Source: Nocardioides sp. (GTDB lineage Bacteria; Actinomycetota; Actinomycetes; Propionibacteriales; Nocardioidaceae). Taken from it: DNA of 5,068 nucleotides. How positions within the stretch are numbered: position 1 is the stretch's first letter; every line of letters begins with the position of its first letter. The DNA lies in assembly GCA_021166815.1 (NCBI GenBank), contig JAJPEO010000307.1, positions 1 through 5,068 of the forward strand. The letters run 5' to 3'. Shown here in pieces: positions 4,851 through 5,068 of the stretch. The notes below the pieces were generated by a model. It had not been told where the DNA came from. It saw only the letters and a program-made list of their open reading frames with translations, and did no database searches. The position numbers were made by a program, and so were the translations under genes.

Positions 4851-5068
4851 GTGCGTACGACACCCCGTCGCCCGAGCCGAGCCCGCTGGCTCCTCGGCGG
4901 CGCCGTGGCGCTCGCACTCGCGACCGGGGCCGTACCCGCTCCCTCCCAGGCCACCCACACCGGCTCGCCCGCCTCGGTGCCCGCCCTCACGCTGGTGACC
5001 CTCGTCGGCCCCGGCACGGCGGGCAGCGTCGGCGGCGCCGGACGGCCCGCCGACCGCGCCGCGCGGCG
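4851..5068 (+). CDS. secreted protein, N-terminal part (cut by window end)
   Basis: The frame from GTG 4851 stays open for 72 codons to the window edge. The N-terminus is a clear export signal: an arginine-rich n-region (residues 2-12, with R2, R6, R7, R10, R12), a hydrophobic core WLLGGAVALALATGAV (13-28), and a likely signal peptidase I site after SQA (32-34). The arginines do not match the twin-arginine consensus well, so the Sec route is more likely. The mature part begins THTGSPASVPALTLVTLVGPGTAG (35-58) and becomes Gly/Ala/Arg-rich; no family can be named from it. The role of the protein is therefore unknown beyond secretion or surface location. The GGAG site at 4842-4845 supports the start. 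The last 40 bases are extremely GC-rich, and a base error there would change the final residues. Confidence 0.72.
   Translation, partial: MRTTPRRPSRARWLLGGAVALALATGAVPAPSQATHTGSPASVPALTLVTLVGPGTAGSVGGAGRPADRAAR

Noticed and set aside
4643..5017. N-terminal extension of the cold-shock protein to an upstream ATG
   Set aside because: The extension crosses the shared promoter region and is antisense to the secreted protein gene. The domain begins precisely at the GTG at 4642, which has a GGAG site.
1..5068. Mobile element, CRISPR array, tRNA or rRNA, purine riboswitch, or novel defence system
   Set aside because: No transposase or integrase-like protein, spaced direct repeats, tRNA cloverleaf or rRNA-like sequence was seen. 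The permease has no leader long enough for a riboswitch, and all genes look like native core genes of similar composition.

Overview
The window is about 70% GC or more, with strong third-position G/C, GTG starts and long spurious antisense reading frames. That composition and the gene families (an actinobacterial DUF3027 protein, a DUF2530 protein, and a cold-shock protein with a C-terminal extension) point to an actinomycete, probably Nocardioides or a relative in the Propionibacteriales. The genus is an inference from gene content and style, not something the sequence proves.

Layout: the first 138 bases are a C/G homopolymer-rich stretch with no gene. Six genes follow in strict alternation (- + - + - +): an NCS2/AzgA-type purine permease (139-1614, -); a small two-helix DUF2530 membrane protein (1653-1961, +); a DUF3027 protein with a four-cysteine, zinc-ribbon-like C-terminus (1997-2797, -); an MFS-type transporter (2832-4214, +); a 131-aa cold-shock protein (4247-4642, -); and the 5' part of a secreted protein with a signal peptide (4851 to the window end, +). 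No two neighbours share a strand, so there is no operon here. Every gap is either a divergent promoter region (38, 34 and 208 bases) or a convergent terminator region (35 and 32 bases).

Control: the first four genes have no usable Shine-Dalgarno sequence. Three have a plausible -10 hexamer ending 6-7 bases before the start codon and the fourth has a weaker match, which is the arrangement of leaderless transcripts. The last two genes have conventional GGAG sites and longer leaders. The cold-shock gene also has an upstream GGGAAC/GTT pair resembling a promoter of an ECF stress sigma factor.

Function: this looks like ordinary core-genome actinobacterial housekeeping. The DUF3027, MFS, cold-shock and DUF2530 grouping is, from memory, a recurrent actinobacterial neighbourhood. 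I see no mobile element, CRISPR array, RNA gene or defence system. The points most worth checking are the compact bidirectional leaderless promoters, the uncharacterised DUF3027 protein and its neighbourhood, and the reliability of the sequence at the left edge.
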